Below are positions 8,867 through 19,793 of a stretch of DNA of 64,000 nt, piece after piece. Below the pieces are notes generated by a model. That model saw only the letters and a program-made list of their open reading frames with translations. It was not told where the DNA came from and did no database searches. Both the position numbers and the translations under genes were made by a program. This DNA is from Saccharomycopsis phalli (Eukaryota > Ascomycota > Saccharomycetes > Ascoideales > Saccharomycopsidaceae): the NCBI GenBank assembly GCA_020342235.1, contig CP073216.1, positions 1,506,170 to 1,570,169 of the forward strand. The letters run 5' to 3'. Positions within the stretch are counted from its first letter, which is position 1, and every line of letters begins with the position of its first letter.

Positions 8867-10423
8867 ATGTCAGCTAGTAATGGATCTGCCAATAAAAGGT
8901 CAGGGAGTTTGCAAATACACGACCCAGAGATCCCGGTGCCACAAGAAGGACAATCCAATGAAGGCGATCTTCTTTTTTCTGAAGATGAAGACGAATTCAT
9001 CAATCGGTATGGTGAAATAGAGTTCCAGTATATCAATAAGCCAAAAGAATCTCTTTGGTTTAGCCGTCCGTACGCCTTAAATTATTTCAAGAATAACGTC
9101 CTATTCCGAACAAGAGGTGAGAGAACAAGCGGTAAGACCGAGTTGTTTTTAGACCTTCTTTATGTAGGAATTGTAGCCAATTTAGCAGGACATGCTGTGG
9201 AAGAAGGAACTGCAGGTGCCTTTTTGAAATACATTTTACTCTTTCTACCAACGTGGGTGGTGTGGAGCGATATAAAGGATTTCATGAACTACTATTACAA
9301 TGGTGATCTCTCACAGAAATTTTACATTTTATGGATTTTGATATTGTTAGTGGTGTACGACAACAATTGCCCGTTTGTTCTCGAATCTCGAGGCGAAGCC
9401 GCTTTTACCGTGGTTCCATACATTTTATGTCGTGTTAGCTTGGCCGTCTCGCTTTTGTCCTACTCTATTTTTATTGCTGAGCACCGTGTTCAGATGCGCT
9501 GGTATGCTTGCAGCGTATTGATCACCTCATGTATCTGGATTGTGGTGATTTTTATTCCTAAATGGGGGAAAGTGGGTCTATCATTTGGCCTTTTGTTGCT
9601 TGAGCAGGTTCTCTTCTGTATCTTTTATCATCCATGGTTTAAACGAAAGCTCAAGTTGGTTTATACCACGGCTCTTAACATTGAGCATGAGGTCGAGCGG
9701 TTTGGTGCGTTTTTCATTATTGCAATTGGCGAATTCTTGTACAAGACCGTTGCTGAAACTCCTATAGGCAAAGGGTTTTCTAATAAACTCGGTAGAGGCG
9801 TGTGTATGTTGATTATCGCCTACAATTTGTTGTGGTTATACTTCAACGGAGGGACCAGCATCAAGGCAATACACCCTTTAAGACGAAGCGGAACCTCAGC
9901 TATTATTTGGATATATTCGCATATCCCATTGATTGCTGGTTTGGTTTTGGCTGCCGATGCTGGTGGCCATTTTGTGGAATTGGACGAAACTTCTACTGCC
10001 AAACATCCACATGAAGCCAGCGAAAATGAGCTCCATGGCGAATTTTTAAGGGCTATATTAAAATCTACTGAAGAGGCACACGAACCTTCAATGTACTGCA
10101 TTTCTTTTTTCTTTACTGGCGGTATTTGTGTTGCACTACTTGCTCTCGGGGTCCAAGCATTTGCAGAGAGATCCAGGGACCCTGTGAACTGCCATATCTT
10201 ACCAAAATTGCTCAGAGTCAGTCCGCGATTCCCATTTGCAATTATTATTCTATGTCTTAGTTTTGCCGAAATGTCCACCACAAACCTTTTAGGGTTTATT
10301 GCTATGTTAATGGTGATTCTTGCTATTTATGAGCAGATAACCATGACCCCTAGACTGAATTTGCCAAGGTATTTTGGAGGTTGCCGCAATTTAGTCTTGT
10401 GCAATGAAATTGAGAAGTTTTAA
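8867..10423 (+). CDS. LtrA-family multispanning membrane protein
   Basis: 518 residues. After an acidic N-terminal tail (~75 residues) comes GKTELFLDLLYVGIV, the hallmark of the bacterial low-temperature-requirement A (LtrA) family, then a series of hydrophobic segments consistent with ten or more membrane spans (for example YILLFLPTWVVW and FYILWILILLVVY). A hydrophilic loop around residues 370-400 (ELDETSTAKHPHEASENEL) separates the last spans. The molecular function of LtrA proteins is unknown; fungal members are common and often expanded. The ATG at 8867 is the first in frame and has an A at -3. The gene is monocistronic and nothing in the neighbourhood hints at a substrate. Confidence 0.8.
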   Translation: MSASNGSANKRSGSLQIHDPEIPVPQEGQSNEGDLLFSEDEDEFINRYGEIEFQYINKPKESLWFSRPYALNYFKNNVLFRTRGERTSGKTELFLDLLYVGIVANLAGHAVEEGTAGAFLKYILLFLPTWVVWSDIKDFMNYYYNGDLSQKFYILWILILLVVYDNNCPFVLESRGEAAFTVVPYILCRVSLAVSLLSYSIFIAEHRVQMRWYACSVLITSCIWIVVIFIPKWGKVGLSFGLLLLEQVLFCIFYHPWFKRKLKLVYTTALNIEHEVERFGAFFIIAIGEFLYKTVAETPIGKGFSNKLGRGVCMLIIAYNLLWLYFNGGTSIKAIHPLRRSGTSAIIWIYSHIPLIAGLVLAADAGGHFVELDETSTAKHPHEASENELHGEFLRAILKSTEEAHEPSMYCISFFFTGGICVALLALGVQAFAERSRDPVNCHILPKLLRVSPRFPFAIIILCLSFAEMSTTNLLGFIAMLMVILAIYEQITMTPRLNLPRYFGGCRNLVLCNEIEKF

Positions 10424-10829
10424 AGGCAAGGCAAATATTTATGTTTTATTTTGGGTGGTGCTTAGTTTAGCAAGAGGAAGCACACTATTTTGGAATGCAA
10501 CGAGGTTTCTTGATTAGTTGAATTATGTTCTGCTGCGATACTTTTCTTGGTCTTACATTAACCTTCCTTTTGGAATTTTGATTTTCTTTTTATTATTTCT
10601 CTTTTGAATCTTCCTCTTCCAGTGGAATTGACCTAACTAGGTGCACTTCCATTTTTCAAAGAGTACGAGTCTCCTTTTCAATTGTACATAACCAGACTTT
10701 GAATAGTCAAGCAAATATATTCTAGCTATTTTATCAACTCGTATCTTAGTTACTATATTACAGGATATATTTAATGTACCAATCACCATGCCGTATTATT
10801 AAACTGGATTATCCAAAAACAAATTCACC
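10424..10829. other. Intergenic containing a dispersed repeat
   Basis: Convergent gene ends. Positions ~10655-10756 (containing CCAGACTTTGAATAGTCAAG) resemble 19080-19172, so this is one copy of an old interspersed element, perhaps an LTR remnant. Confidence 0.45.
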
Positions 10830-13800
10830 TCAACTTTCATCTACTACCAAACCATTTTTGACACAATCGTTACATTGCAAGTACCAAGCAATGTCCTCAA
10901 AATGATAAAACTCCTTTGGATCAAGTCCGCCGATACCATTTTCTAAAATATCCATGACCATTATCAAATCCAACGAATCACCACTATTAAAGATCCCCTG
11001 TTTCAAAACAAGCGTCATATTTAAAGAATAGTCTCGTTCCAACCCGGTTGGAAATAATCTATCCTGGAACTTTGCCAACTCAAAATTCCCTTGCTTTTGC
11101 GCAACCTTGCCCATTTTTAGTTTCCGGCTATACTCTTTGAAATTTGTATTTCCTTGAATCGCGTTCCAAAACTCAACAAAGCTCTTGTTGAGAAACGTGC
11201 CTCCAAACTTTAACATTGTGGAAATCACGCCGAGGGCTGCGATATTGACCCTAATATCTTCTTCTAGACACGCAGAAAGGACAAACTCCCAAAATTGGAA
11301 TAGTAAAGTGTATAATTCTGACAATTGTGTAGCAAGAATAGGGAAAATCAGTCGAAGCATATGAAATATCTGCATCCTAACTTGGAACGAAGGATATTGG
11401 ATAAAACGGAGACAATACGACGCGATTCGTTGAATAAGAAGGTAGGTATGCTGGGGAATATGGGAATCATAAAGAAATACAGCATCCCCTTGATCCTTTT
11501 CTTTGACTTCAACAGTCTCATCGTCGCTATCAACATCGTCCACTTCTGTTGATTTGGCATTTTCAAAGTTTGGAACCTGTCTGTTGTTCTTGTCCAACAA
11601 ACTCAACAATGCCCGTCGGTTTTTCATACCCCATGGCTTTGATCGCTCCTCAATCTCTTCTTGGTGCTTTTTAAACACATTTTCCTCAAAGTCATATCCC
11701 TTCAAGTATGTGTCCCTGACTGTGCTGAGAATCTCGTTGAGTGCAACAAAAATCCCATTTGAAAGCCCAGAATACCCATGGAACATATCTAGCAACACAA
11801 AGCTCGAGTCCACTACGTCTCCAAGATTCTCTATAATCTCCGAACCACCAATTTGCACAAGAACATTGAGAACCCTTAACGTATCAGGGCCCATTGTCTG
11901 GTTCACAAGCTTCAAGTTTAAGCTGTCCAAAAGATAATCTGCGTTTGATAGAATGACAGAGCTCACCGACGAATCATATACATTTTTTGCAATCAGAGTC
12001 ATGGCATTTTGCGCATGGACTCGAAGTGTTGGTGAATCTGAAGCAAGACTCTCAACAACAAGGTATAAACTGTCAATAAGCTCCGATTTGAACGATCCAC
12101 CAAACACAGAAGATGCTACCGATACCATATCTAGTGCTATTGCTCCTATGAGATTGCCAGTAGCGGAAGAAGTATCATCCACTGCTAAGATCAAATCTTG
12201 TGCCAACTCCACACCCGATAAAATGCAATCTGCCATTTCAACTGATTCGTCAAAGGAACCAGAAATTTCCTCCGTGTCATCGAAATTAATATATTGCTCC
12301 ATGTTTTCCTCGTCAATTTCGCGGATTTTACTAGTGCCACTGATTATACAACTACAAACCCATAAATTCACAGCCTTGTTGATTCCCGAGTTTCCCTGGT
12401 TCATCAACAAGCTTTCCACAACCGTCGGTGCATATTTAGACCGGCCCAAAGCTCGTAATAGCAGCCTCAACCCGTCTTCTACTTGGAAATCCAAGAAATC
12501 GAAAAGGGCAAGTTCTTTGGTGGAAAACTCTGCGAATTTAGATACATTCACATTACTCTGAGAAACAAGGGCACCATGGTCAACTTTTGAGGACCCATAT
12601 CCTGGAAAGACTGGAGTTTTTTCGACTTTAAATCCCTTGATCTTGTGAGACCTGTCGCGTGTCATGTGGGTATTTTGAAGAACCACAAGTTCTGAGACGA
12701 TTGTATCTACTAGCAGCAATAGAAATGGCTCCTCTTTATAAGAATTCATCAACAACCCCACCGAATATTGAATTTTCCGTATATCTTTATTAGCCTCGTT
12801 GGAATCAACGGAATTCAACAGGGACCGAATCGACTCGATAAACCGCTTCAAGGCTTCTGTCAACCGGCCGTTGATGAACGTAGTGAGTTCGAGCGGATCA
12901 GAGACGTTGTCTGAGCCCTTTATTTCTAGAATAGTGTCTAGAAATTCGTCGCTTAGTTTCAAGCTGAGCACCTTGTTGCACCTGGTTAACATTTCTTGAC
13001 AGAATGAATAGGTCACTGGTTTTAGTTTATCATAAGATTTGATTCGGTTGAGAAACCGAGGAATGAACTCCTGCAAGTTTTTATTCATGTTATTTACCCA
13101 TTCCAGTGTCCTCACCTCGTCACACTGCACTTGACCACTTGTGTCTTGTACTTTGAATTTAGTTATACTAGACTTTGTACTATCAGGAGGATCTTTTACT
13201 TCAAAGTCCAGATTCTGTAGCAAACACACCAACAATTGGGTGAGAAACCTCACTACTCGTTCGACAAGGCCAGCCTTTCTTTTCCCTTCGATGATAAACT
13301 TCATTAGTTTCGAAATGATTCCTGGGGCTACCATGGTCACCAATTTCTTGTCTGAAACCACACCAAAGATGATTGTATCAAGGCAATCGACGGAGATCTC
13401 TGGCACTTCAGGGTCCTGATTTGTGGTGATTATGCCTAGTAAATGGCTGATAAAATGCGCCACTGCATTTTGGTGCTCATTAAAAAACTCCCTCTGCTTT
13501 CCATGGACTATAATCATCTGAAACAAAGCCTGGGCGCAATGGACTGCTGCATGTTGCAATCCACTTGATTGGGTCAAGACAAGGTCTTTTTGGACGTGAC
13601 CCTTGCGATTTGTGATTGAGTAGGCGATCAAAGGCATGAGCAGCACCAAATCCTGTCGATAAACTGCGCTCCAGCATTGTCTAATCAACGTATCTATTAT
13701 GGAAAACAGGTACTCTAGAGTACCGTCACTGACGTTTGGGAGAACAAAAACTCCTGATATGGTAAAGTAGACGTATTCAGCAACCTCCAGGCCAATTGGG

Positions 13801-14000
13801 ACGTGGCTGGGCTCGGGCATATGATAGTAATTTGTATTAATCTGCTGGAGGCCATCTTTAAGTCCATGGTCCAAATCACGCAATAATTGGGTTAGAAGCA
13901 CGCCTTTTTCCGGGCCAGAGGAGTTTGTCGATAATAACGAGGTCACCCGTATACAGTATGGCTTGATGAGCTGGGCCAATTGATTATTGGCGGCGTTCAT
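10830..14000 (-). CDS. TTI1: TTI1-like HEAT-repeat subunit of the TTT complex
   Basis: 1056 residues, close to yeast Tti1 in length. Tti1 works with Tel2 and Tti2 (and Hsp90) to stabilise PI3K-like kinases such as TOR, ATM and ATR. The sequence is all-helical with no catalytic motif. An N-terminal stretch (EVAEYVYFTISGVFVLPNV, then IIDTLIRQCW) and a C-terminal HEAT-like stretch (CLRFIQYPSFQVRMQIFHML) match the pattern I know for Tti1. An acidic linker around residues 835-850 (DDVDSDDETVEVKEKD) precedes the C-terminal block. The start at 14000 is a clear ATG. The family is weakly conserved, so another HEAT protein remains possible. Confidence 0.65.
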   Translation of the reverse strand: MNAANNQLAQLIKPYCIRVTSLLSTNSSGPEKGVLLTQLLRDLDHGLKDGLQQINTNYYHMPEPSHVPIGLEVAEYVYFTISGVFVLPNVSDGTLEYLFSIIDTLIRQCWSAVYRQDLVLLMPLIAYSITNRKGHVQKDLVLTQSSGLQHAAVHCAQALFQMIIVHGKQREFFNEHQNAVAHFISHLLGIITTNQDPEVPEISVDCLDTIIFGVVSDKKLVTMVAPGIISKLMKFIIEGKRKAGLVERVVRFLTQLLVCLLQNLDFEVKDPPDSTKSSITKFKVQDTSGQVQCDEVRTLEWVNNMNKNLQEFIPRFLNRIKSYDKLKPVTYSFCQEMLTRCNKVLSLKLSDEFLDTILEIKGSDNVSDPLELTTFINGRLTEALKRFIESIRSLLNSVDSNEANKDIRKIQYSVGLLMNSYKEEPFLLLLVDTIVSELVVLQNTHMTRDRSHKIKGFKVEKTPVFPGYGSSKVDHGALVSQSNVNVSKFAEFSTKELALFDFLDFQVEDGLRLLLRALGRSKYAPTVVESLLMNQGNSGINKAVNLWVCSCIISGTSKIREIDEENMEQYINFDDTEEISGSFDESVEMADCILSGVELAQDLILAVDDTSSATGNLIGAIALDMVSVASSVFGGSFKSELIDSLYLVVESLASDSPTLRVHAQNAMTLIAKNVYDSSVSSVILSNADYLLDSLNLKLVNQTMGPDTLRVLNVLVQIGGSEIIENLGDVVDSSFVLLDMFHGYSGLSNGIFVALNEILSTVRDTYLKGYDFEENVFKKHQEEIEERSKPWGMKNRRALLSLLDKNNRQVPNFENAKSTEVDDVDSDDETVEVKEKDQGDAVFLYDSHIPQHTYLLIQRIASYCLRFIQYPSFQVRMQIFHMLRLIFPILATQLSELYTLLFQFWEFVLSACLEEDIRVNIAALGVISTMLKFGGTFLNKSFVEFWNAIQGNTNFKEYSRKLKMGKVAQKQGNFELAKFQDRLFPTGLERDYSLNMTLVLKQGIFNSGDSLDLIMVMDILENGIGGLDPKEFYHFEDIAWYLQCNDCVKNGLVVDES

Positions 14001-15150
14001 TGAGTGACGGAAAGTGAGGGCAATTTGATGCGTGTGAGTAGTAATTGGGTGTGTGTAGTAATTGGGTGTGAGTAGTAATTGGGTGCGTGTAGTAATTGGG
14101 TGCGTGCACTTAGCATGAGGAACGATTGGAAACCTGATGCGGTACCTGAGTGCTGTTAGTATACCGGTTGTTTATTAAGATTTGGGGCAATTAATCTAGA
14201 GTATGCTAGAGAAGAGTGGTTATAGTGGTACAATGGAATTGAATGTATCATCGGCATTAACAAGATTGGTTTATACCAAGATTTTGGGTACGACAAAGTG
14301 AGTAGATTGAGGAAGTTTTCATATTAGACTAGTTGAAGATTGACTCTAACGGAATGGACGAGGAAGATGGATTGTGAGTACGGGATGAAGAAGTAAAAGT
14401 GGAAGGAAAGGTAAGAAATGTAAGAAGAGGAAAGAAAGATAAGAAGAGGAAACAAGAGGTGAGAAGAAGAGGTATAAAGTAAGACGTAAGTAGACGTAAG
14501 TACAATGTAAGTAATTAAAAAGAGAATACACCTATTGACTCATTCTGGGTAATCTAGGCCCATATCAATGGTATGGTCTAGCCCAGTCAATTTCCTTTTA
14601 CGGTTTGATTGTCTTTTCATGACTATTGGAGACTCGAGCATTTTCCTGATCCAAACGTTGTCTCCAGGTATGGTCCAGCAGTCTATCTTCCTTACAAAGA
14701 GGATGAGTCTTTTCCAAGTAAGAGGTGAGAAAGAGATATGATAGTGCCGTGATTACTAAAGATTACTGTCGTGGTTAACCACTGCAGAATAGTTTGCCTA
14801 AGCAATGTCGACGTCAGTGAAATAACACGGACCTATTACATTGATTAGACTGGGTATTTCTCCATTGTTGGAGAATGTCGTGACGTCTGAGGCCATGGGA
14901 TATGACAAAGAAAACAAAGTTTCAAGGAGAGCAATAAAGACCTTTACCATGATCAGGACATGAGAAAACAAGGTGTTGTGGAGAGGAAATGGACTTGGTT
15001 AGACCATTTCGCGAGAGCCAAACAGACGGTAAGGAGAATTTTAGGTTAGCCCTTTTCTTTTTCATTACAGGATTACTTACCGTATAATAATGGGGTTTAT
15101 TCAAGGCTATAGCTAGCTAGCCTCCCAGGGAGGTTTATTCTTTGTCAAAA
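14001..15150. other. Intergenic with low-complexity tracts
   Basis: No gene seen. A ~19-bp repeat (TAGTAATTGGGTG core) occurs four times at 14027-14107, directly behind the TTI1 start. Positions 14380-14530 are a purine-rich AGAGGTAAGA-type tract. Confidence 0.5.
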
Positions 15151-15693
15151 GAGCTCTACAAAAGAGGTTAACTTGGACAATTCAGCTAGATTTGTCTAGA
15201 AGAGCCCAATCCGGTTATCCAGAACCAGAAAGGTACAAAATAAATGATTCAATATAGTATTTATGTGGTTCAACAATGGTAACTTGGTCCCGCCTCCAGA
15301 TGCTCAAGAAAATGGCCTCAGACGCGGCTATCAAAGAGTGGCAGGAAATGGTCACCTCAACCAGTGACTCACTTCCAAACCACTATAGGAACGCACGCAA
15401 AATCAACACCAGTTCGTTCAAAGTACACCGAGACAAAACCAAGCTCCTCCTTATGGAAGCGCTTGCAGGCTCCAAGGCAATCCACAGTCTGGCATCACAA
15501 CTACTAGGTGGAAAGAGCCTCGCAGACGGCTCGTTGCTCAAACTATTTGGCAACGATGACCAAAGTGCAAAAGATGTGGGATTCACTCCGTTCCATCATA
15601 CATGACCTCCGATGTCCAGAGCTCTTGGAAGCTCGAATTCTATTGCTCATTGATGACATGGTAGATTCCACTCAGGGCATACGCAATACGTGA
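15151..15693 (+). pseudogene. LINE C-terminal relic (RNase H-distal region plus zinc knuckle)
   Basis: The frame at 15276-15605 contains IKEWQEMVTSTSDSLPNHY, then LLLMEALAGSKAIHSLASQL. The same motif series recurs, more decayed, at 19397-19600 (minus), 32480-32570, 47230-47440, 53330-53600 and 60870-61090. Just after it, CKRCG is readable in one frame and HDLRCPELLEAR in another, together giving the C-x2-C-...-H-...-C pattern that ends many LINE ORF2 proteins. A frameshift separates them. An upstream segment (15180-15240) matches 53640-53710 in inverted orientation. The copy is non-functional. Confidence 0.6.
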
Positions 15694-16465
15694 AAAATGT
15701 TTGCCAATCAGTCTACAAGCTTGTATAGTTTCATCAGAACGTGTGGAACGCGATTCTCCAGCACATGTTGAGATTGTGTGGTCTAACTTGAACAAGGGCA
15801 CCAGGCTTCTTACACGACCAATGCAAGTACCATGTATCAACAATACAACAGCTTCCATTGAAGTTTCAATCCAAAGGAGCCAAATGAAGGTTGACGGGGT
15901 TTTCTTTAATAGCAATGGTGCCTGATGTTCCTGAGTGAGGATATATTTGTCGAATAACGTAATGCCGGAGACGATATATAGTTGAATACAAAAATAAATA
16001 TTATAACAATGACATCTTGAGACGATTGAGATTGTGAGGTTTGACGGAAGTAAGAGATATGAGGTGAGAAAAGTAAAGAAAAAGAAAGTGAATGTATAAA
16101 GTGAAAGTATAAAGTGAAAAGTACAAGAAGTGAGAGATATGAAGTGAGAGATATGAAGTGAGAGATATGAAGTGAGAGAAGAAGAAAGAGGTGAGGGTAT
16201 AAAGCAAGAGGCAAAGTAAGAAGTGAGGGTATAAGTTAAGAGGTAGGAAGGTAGGTAAGAGGTAGGTATATGTAGATAGGTATATGTAGGTAGGTATGAG
16301 ATAGATAGGTAAGAGGTAGGTATATGTAGATGGTATATGGTATATGTAAATGGTTGTAGATGGTTGTAGATGGTTGTAGATGGTATATGTAGGTAGACAG
16401 AATGTAGAGCGGCGCAGCTCCCACGTGACCCGATCTACTAGATTCAACATTTGTTTCCAACCACC
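15694..16465. other. Intergenic, purine-rich minisatellite-like DNA
   Basis: From ~16050 to 16400 the plus strand is built of imperfect short repeats (AAGTGAGAGATATG, GTAGGTATATGTAGATAG, ATGGTTGTAG). The long minus-strand ORFs over it are low-complexity shadows. CACGTG at 16422-16427 lies 39 bp upstream of the kinase ATG. Confidence 0.6.
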
Positions 16466-17884
16466 ATGTACCGGCCTCCTTACCTCAACAACCGGAAGAA
16501 CAACACGAAATCGCCGCGGTTGAAACTCAACACCAGCGTCGTGGGCGGACTCCGGCCGAAGCTTGCCATGCAGGAAGTGTCCGAGTCGAGCGCGAGCGTC
16601 AGCGACGACGCGGGAAGCACCGAAGAAGGTGGCGTGATGAAGCCGGGGCAACGGCAGCTGATCAGCCGGCTGATCTCGACGGCATATTCGCCGACGCCGT
16701 CCAGCTCGTCGAACGGCGAGCCGAGCCCAAGTATATTCTCGCATGCGATTTTGGAGGAGATTGGGCACAGTGGGCCGGGTGAGGACGCGGAGGTTGCTGC
16801 GCGGCTGCAGCGGCACACTGTGGACGGGCACGAGCTCGGGGCGCAGCTCCAGGGGATGACGTTGGAGCCGCGGGCCGGCGGGCTCGGGGTGCCGCGGCTC
16901 CGCAGGGGCTACTCCAAGAGCATGCAGTTTGTCATTGACAAGTCGTTCAACGACTTAGAGGAGGAGGACTGGAAGAAGCTCTTTATGCGGAACGAGATCG
17001 AGGAACTAGCGATTCTCGGGGAAGGCGCGGGCGGGTGTGTGTCCAAGTGCCAGTTGAAGGAGCACGGCACGATCTTTGCGCTCAAGACCATCACCGCGAA
17101 CCCAAACCCGGAGTTCCAGAAGCAGATTCTCCGGGAGTTGAAGTTTAACAAGAGCTGCGACAGCCAGTACATTGTCAAGTACTTTGGCACGTTTCTCGAC
17201 GAGAACAACAGCCGCATGTGCATTGCCATGGAGTACATGGGCGGCCGCTCGTTGGACGCAATGTACAAGCGCGTCAAGAGCATGGGCGGCCGCATCGGAG
17301 AAAAGGTCTTGGGCAAAGTCGCCGAAAGCGTGCTCCGCGGCTTGTCGTACCTCCACAGCAAGAAGATCATCCACCGCGACATCAAGCCGCAGAACATCTT
17401 GTTGAACGACGCAGGCGAAGTCAAGTTGTGCGACTTTGGCGTCTCGGGCAACGTCATCAACTCCTTGGCGCTGACCTTCACCGGCACATCCTACTACATG
17501 GCGCCTGAGCGCATCAAGGGCGAGTCCTATACCGTCACCCTGGACGTGTGGTCCTTGGGCTTGACGTTGTTGGAGGTTTCCCAGGGCAGGTTCCCGTACA
17601 ACAAGGGGGAACTCGACGGCGACAAGACCGTGGTGCTTGGGCCTATTGAGTTGTTGACTGCGATTCTCACGTTTACACCCGAGTTGAAGGATGAGCCGGA
17701 GAAGAGTATCAAGTGGTCCAAGAGTTTCCGCTCGTTTATTGAGTATTGTTTGATTCGCGATCCCAAGAGCAGGGCGTCGCCTCGGCAGATGTTGGATCAT
17801 CCGTGGATACTTGGGCAGATGAAGAAGACGGTTCGGATGGATAGGTTTGTGCAGGAGTGTTGGAAGGAGACGATGGAGACGTGA
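16466..17884 (+). CDS. MKK1: MAP kinase kinase of the cell wall integrity pathway (MKK1/MKK2 type)
   Basis: 472 residues from the ATG at 16466, in the good context ACCACCATG; an upstream TTG extends the frame but is not a likely start. The kinase domain covers ~residues 180-455: glycine loop LGEGAGGCV, catalytic Lys in ALKTI (~207), HRDIKPQN (~303), DFG (~323) and APE (346-348). The activation segment resembles yeast Mkk1/2 (NSLA-x-TFTGTS-x-YMAPERI), which relays signal from the MAPKKK Bck1 to the MAPK Slt2. Codon 336 in this segment is CTG where Mkk1 has Thr, which suits Ser better than Leu. The N-terminal ~170 residues are Ser/Arg-rich and GC-rich. A 13-bp repeat begins right after the stop. 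Confidence 0.9.
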   Translation: MYRPPYLNNRKNNTKSPRLKLNTSVVGGLRPKLAMQEVSESSASVSDDAGSTEEGGVMKPGQRQLISRLISTAYSPTPSSSSNGEPSPSIFSHAILEEIGHSGPGEDAEVAARLQRHTVDGHELGAQLQGMTLEPRAGGLGVPRLRRGYSKSMQFVIDKSFNDLEEEDWKKLFMRNEIEELAILGEGAGGCVSKCQLKEHGTIFALKTITANPNPEFQKQILRELKFNKSCDSQYIVKYFGTFLDENNSRMCIAMEYMGGRSLDAMYKRVKSMGGRIGEKVLGKVAESVLRGLSYLHSKKIIHRDIKPQNILLNDAGEVKLCDFGVSGNVINSLALTFTGTSYYMAPERIKGESYTVTLDVWSLGLTLLEVSQGRFPYNKGELDGDKTVVLGPIELLTAILTFTPELKDEPEKSIKWSKSFRSFIEYCLIRDPKSRASPRQMLDHPWILGQMKKTVRMDRFVQECWKETMET

Positions 17885-17975
17885 GGGAGGAGGGGGGAGG
17901 AGGGAGGAAATTGAGGGAGGAAATTGAGGGAGGAAATTGAGGGAGGAAATTGAGGGAGGAGGGAGGAAATTGATG
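17885..17975. repeat. 13-bp G/A-rich tandem repeat after MKK stop
   Basis: The unit AAATTGAGGGAGG is repeated about five times starting a few bases after the TGA, probably within the 3' UTR. Confidence 0.85.
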
Positions 17976-18710
17976 AATTGAAGGAGTATTGGAATATGGT
18001 AGTTGCCATGATACTAGAACGCGTGTAATAGAATCTTAATTAACCAGCTGTAATGAGAACAAGAATGGGCATGGCAAGTGCATGGATAATCCAGAATTAG
18101 ATCCAGTTCAAATTATAAAATTGCACGTCATTGGTGACTTGTCGCTATATTTCAACTGTTTTATTTACAATGAGACTTTTTGGTGTGTTGTAATGGTTGT
18201 GTATAGCATTGACACTAGACATTGTCATCTGACTGGATCGCTAGACTGAATTAGTGAGAGTCTCTTACTGATTAGCAATCCTCACTTGACCATTATATCC
18301 TCCTTCTGGTCCTTGGCCTTACAATCCTTTGCCCATTTGTCTCCAATCTAGACATGCAATCTGCACCATTTTTCACCCCTTACATTTAGCATCCATACAA
18401 CTTGTCAATATACACCATCCAAGGCTCAATCCTACAAACCATTTCCCATTTACCATTTAAAGAATCTTTGCAGCACAGATTCATCGTTGGTGGGCCAACA
18501 TGGCAGGCCCACTATGCACAATCTCATTTGGCATCTAAACAATCCCAACCGATAACTGGAATCCTCAATGGACTCTTACCACACAGATGCTCACCTGTGT
18601 GGTTTTATAATATAACTGGTACATATATGTGCTTGACGCTTTACATAGTACCAATTGCAACGTGACAATACCAGTACATGTTTTGGTGAAAAATGAAAAA
18701 CATCTATAGA
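17976..18710. other. Intergenic, no gene seen
   Basis: AT-rich, with only short ORFs that lack protein-like composition. Confidence 0.5.
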
Positions 18711-19028
18711 ATGTCCACTGTAATATAGAGATTTACTTTCAACGTCATTCTCTTTCTACTTCATGTCCATTGTAATACAGAGATTTACTTTCAACTTCAT
18801 TCTCTTTCTACTTCATGTCCACTGTAATACAGAAATTTACTTTCAACTTCATCCTCTTTCTACTTCATGTCCACTGTAATACAGAAATTTACTTTCAACT
18901 TCATCCTCTTTCTACTTCATGTCCACTGTAATACAGAAATTTACTTTCAACTTCATCCTCTTTCTACTTCATGTCCACTGTAATACAGAAATTTACTTTC
19001 AACTTCATCCTCTTTCTACTTCATGTCC
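18711..19028. repeat. 52-bp minisatellite, 6 copies
   Basis: The unit (starting TGTCCACTGTAATACAGAAA and ending CTTTCTACTTCA) repeats every 52 bp from about 18713 to 19027. The first two copies are slightly diverged and the last four are essentially identical. Confidence 0.92.
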
Positions 19029-19079
19029 AACTTATTCTGACCAACCTGTCACCAGCTTCTAGCCAAGGCCTTTTCCTTA

Positions 19080-19320
19080 CAAAGAATACAACTCTCGTTT
19101 TCCCAGTACAATAGCCAGACTTGAATATTCAAGCAATATATTCTACCCATTTACAACTCGTATCCTGGCTACTGATTTGGCGTCGCTATGAGGCAGCGAA
19201 TCTGCGCTCCAGTTATGAGACTTCTGCCTATTGCTGCCTGAGTAAATACCTCTAAACGTGTGCATGATAGGTCATGAGATATGAGGGATAGTCGCACCTA
19301 GGGCACTTCAGATCACAATC
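19080..19320. repeat. Dispersed repeats shared with 10.7 kb and 32.1 kb
   Basis: 19080-19172 resembles 10655-10756. 19185-19315 (GCGAATCTGCGCTC ... GATAGTCGCAC) resembles the two flanks of the solo LTR at 32174-32402. At ~19243 the sequence reads GCCTGAGTAAATACCTC without an LTR, so it is an empty-site paralogue. Confidence 0.65.
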
Positions 19321-19379
19321 AGAGTTGCACCGTTTCTTGATGGTGCTTGGTATCAAGACTTTTCACTTTAAAGTTGGCT

Positions 19380-19600
19380 GATGAGGCTACAATTTTCTAT
19401 GCACCAGCCAAGACCTCAGCTTGTAAGAGTATATTTTTTGCAGTTGTAACCACCAGCAAATCCGTTCCGCATAGAGTTCTACAATGGGCTGGAGGAGTAA
19501 TCTCACCAGAACCCACTAATTTTTGCCATTCCTTGGTCATCTCGTCCTGGCTACTATAGTCATACATCAAAATATTGTCATTCATGAGCAAGAAAAGCAA
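19380..19600 (-). pseudogene. Decayed LINE C-terminal fragment
   Basis: The minus strand reads TKEWQKLVGSGEI, then LLQAEVLAGA, aligning with the KEWQ...EALAGS motif series of the relic at 15276. It has no intact frame beyond this. Confidence 0.4.
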
Positions 19601-19793
19601 AAACTGCCATTTCGTCTTTCTTTCCTCATCATTCCAACTCGAATCCCCAGTGACATATTTTGACTAAAATAAACATAAAAGTTTTCTATTATAACTGCTT
19701 GCTACATATCTATCAAGGCAGTGAACATGCAAAATGTAAACATCATGACCAGCAAAAATGAAACCTCACAAAACAACTCAATCCATCCCTCCC
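19601..19793. other. Intergenic, no gene seen
   Basis: Short spacer downstream of SLD2. Confidence 0.4.

Noticed and set aside
16001-16831. 276-codon minus-strand ORF overlapping the MKK N-terminus
   Set aside because: Half is antisense to the kinase gene and half is low-complexity TATAC-type repeat.
17006-17800. 264-codon ORF antisense to the kinase domain
   Set aside because: Shadow of GC-rich MKK coding sequence.
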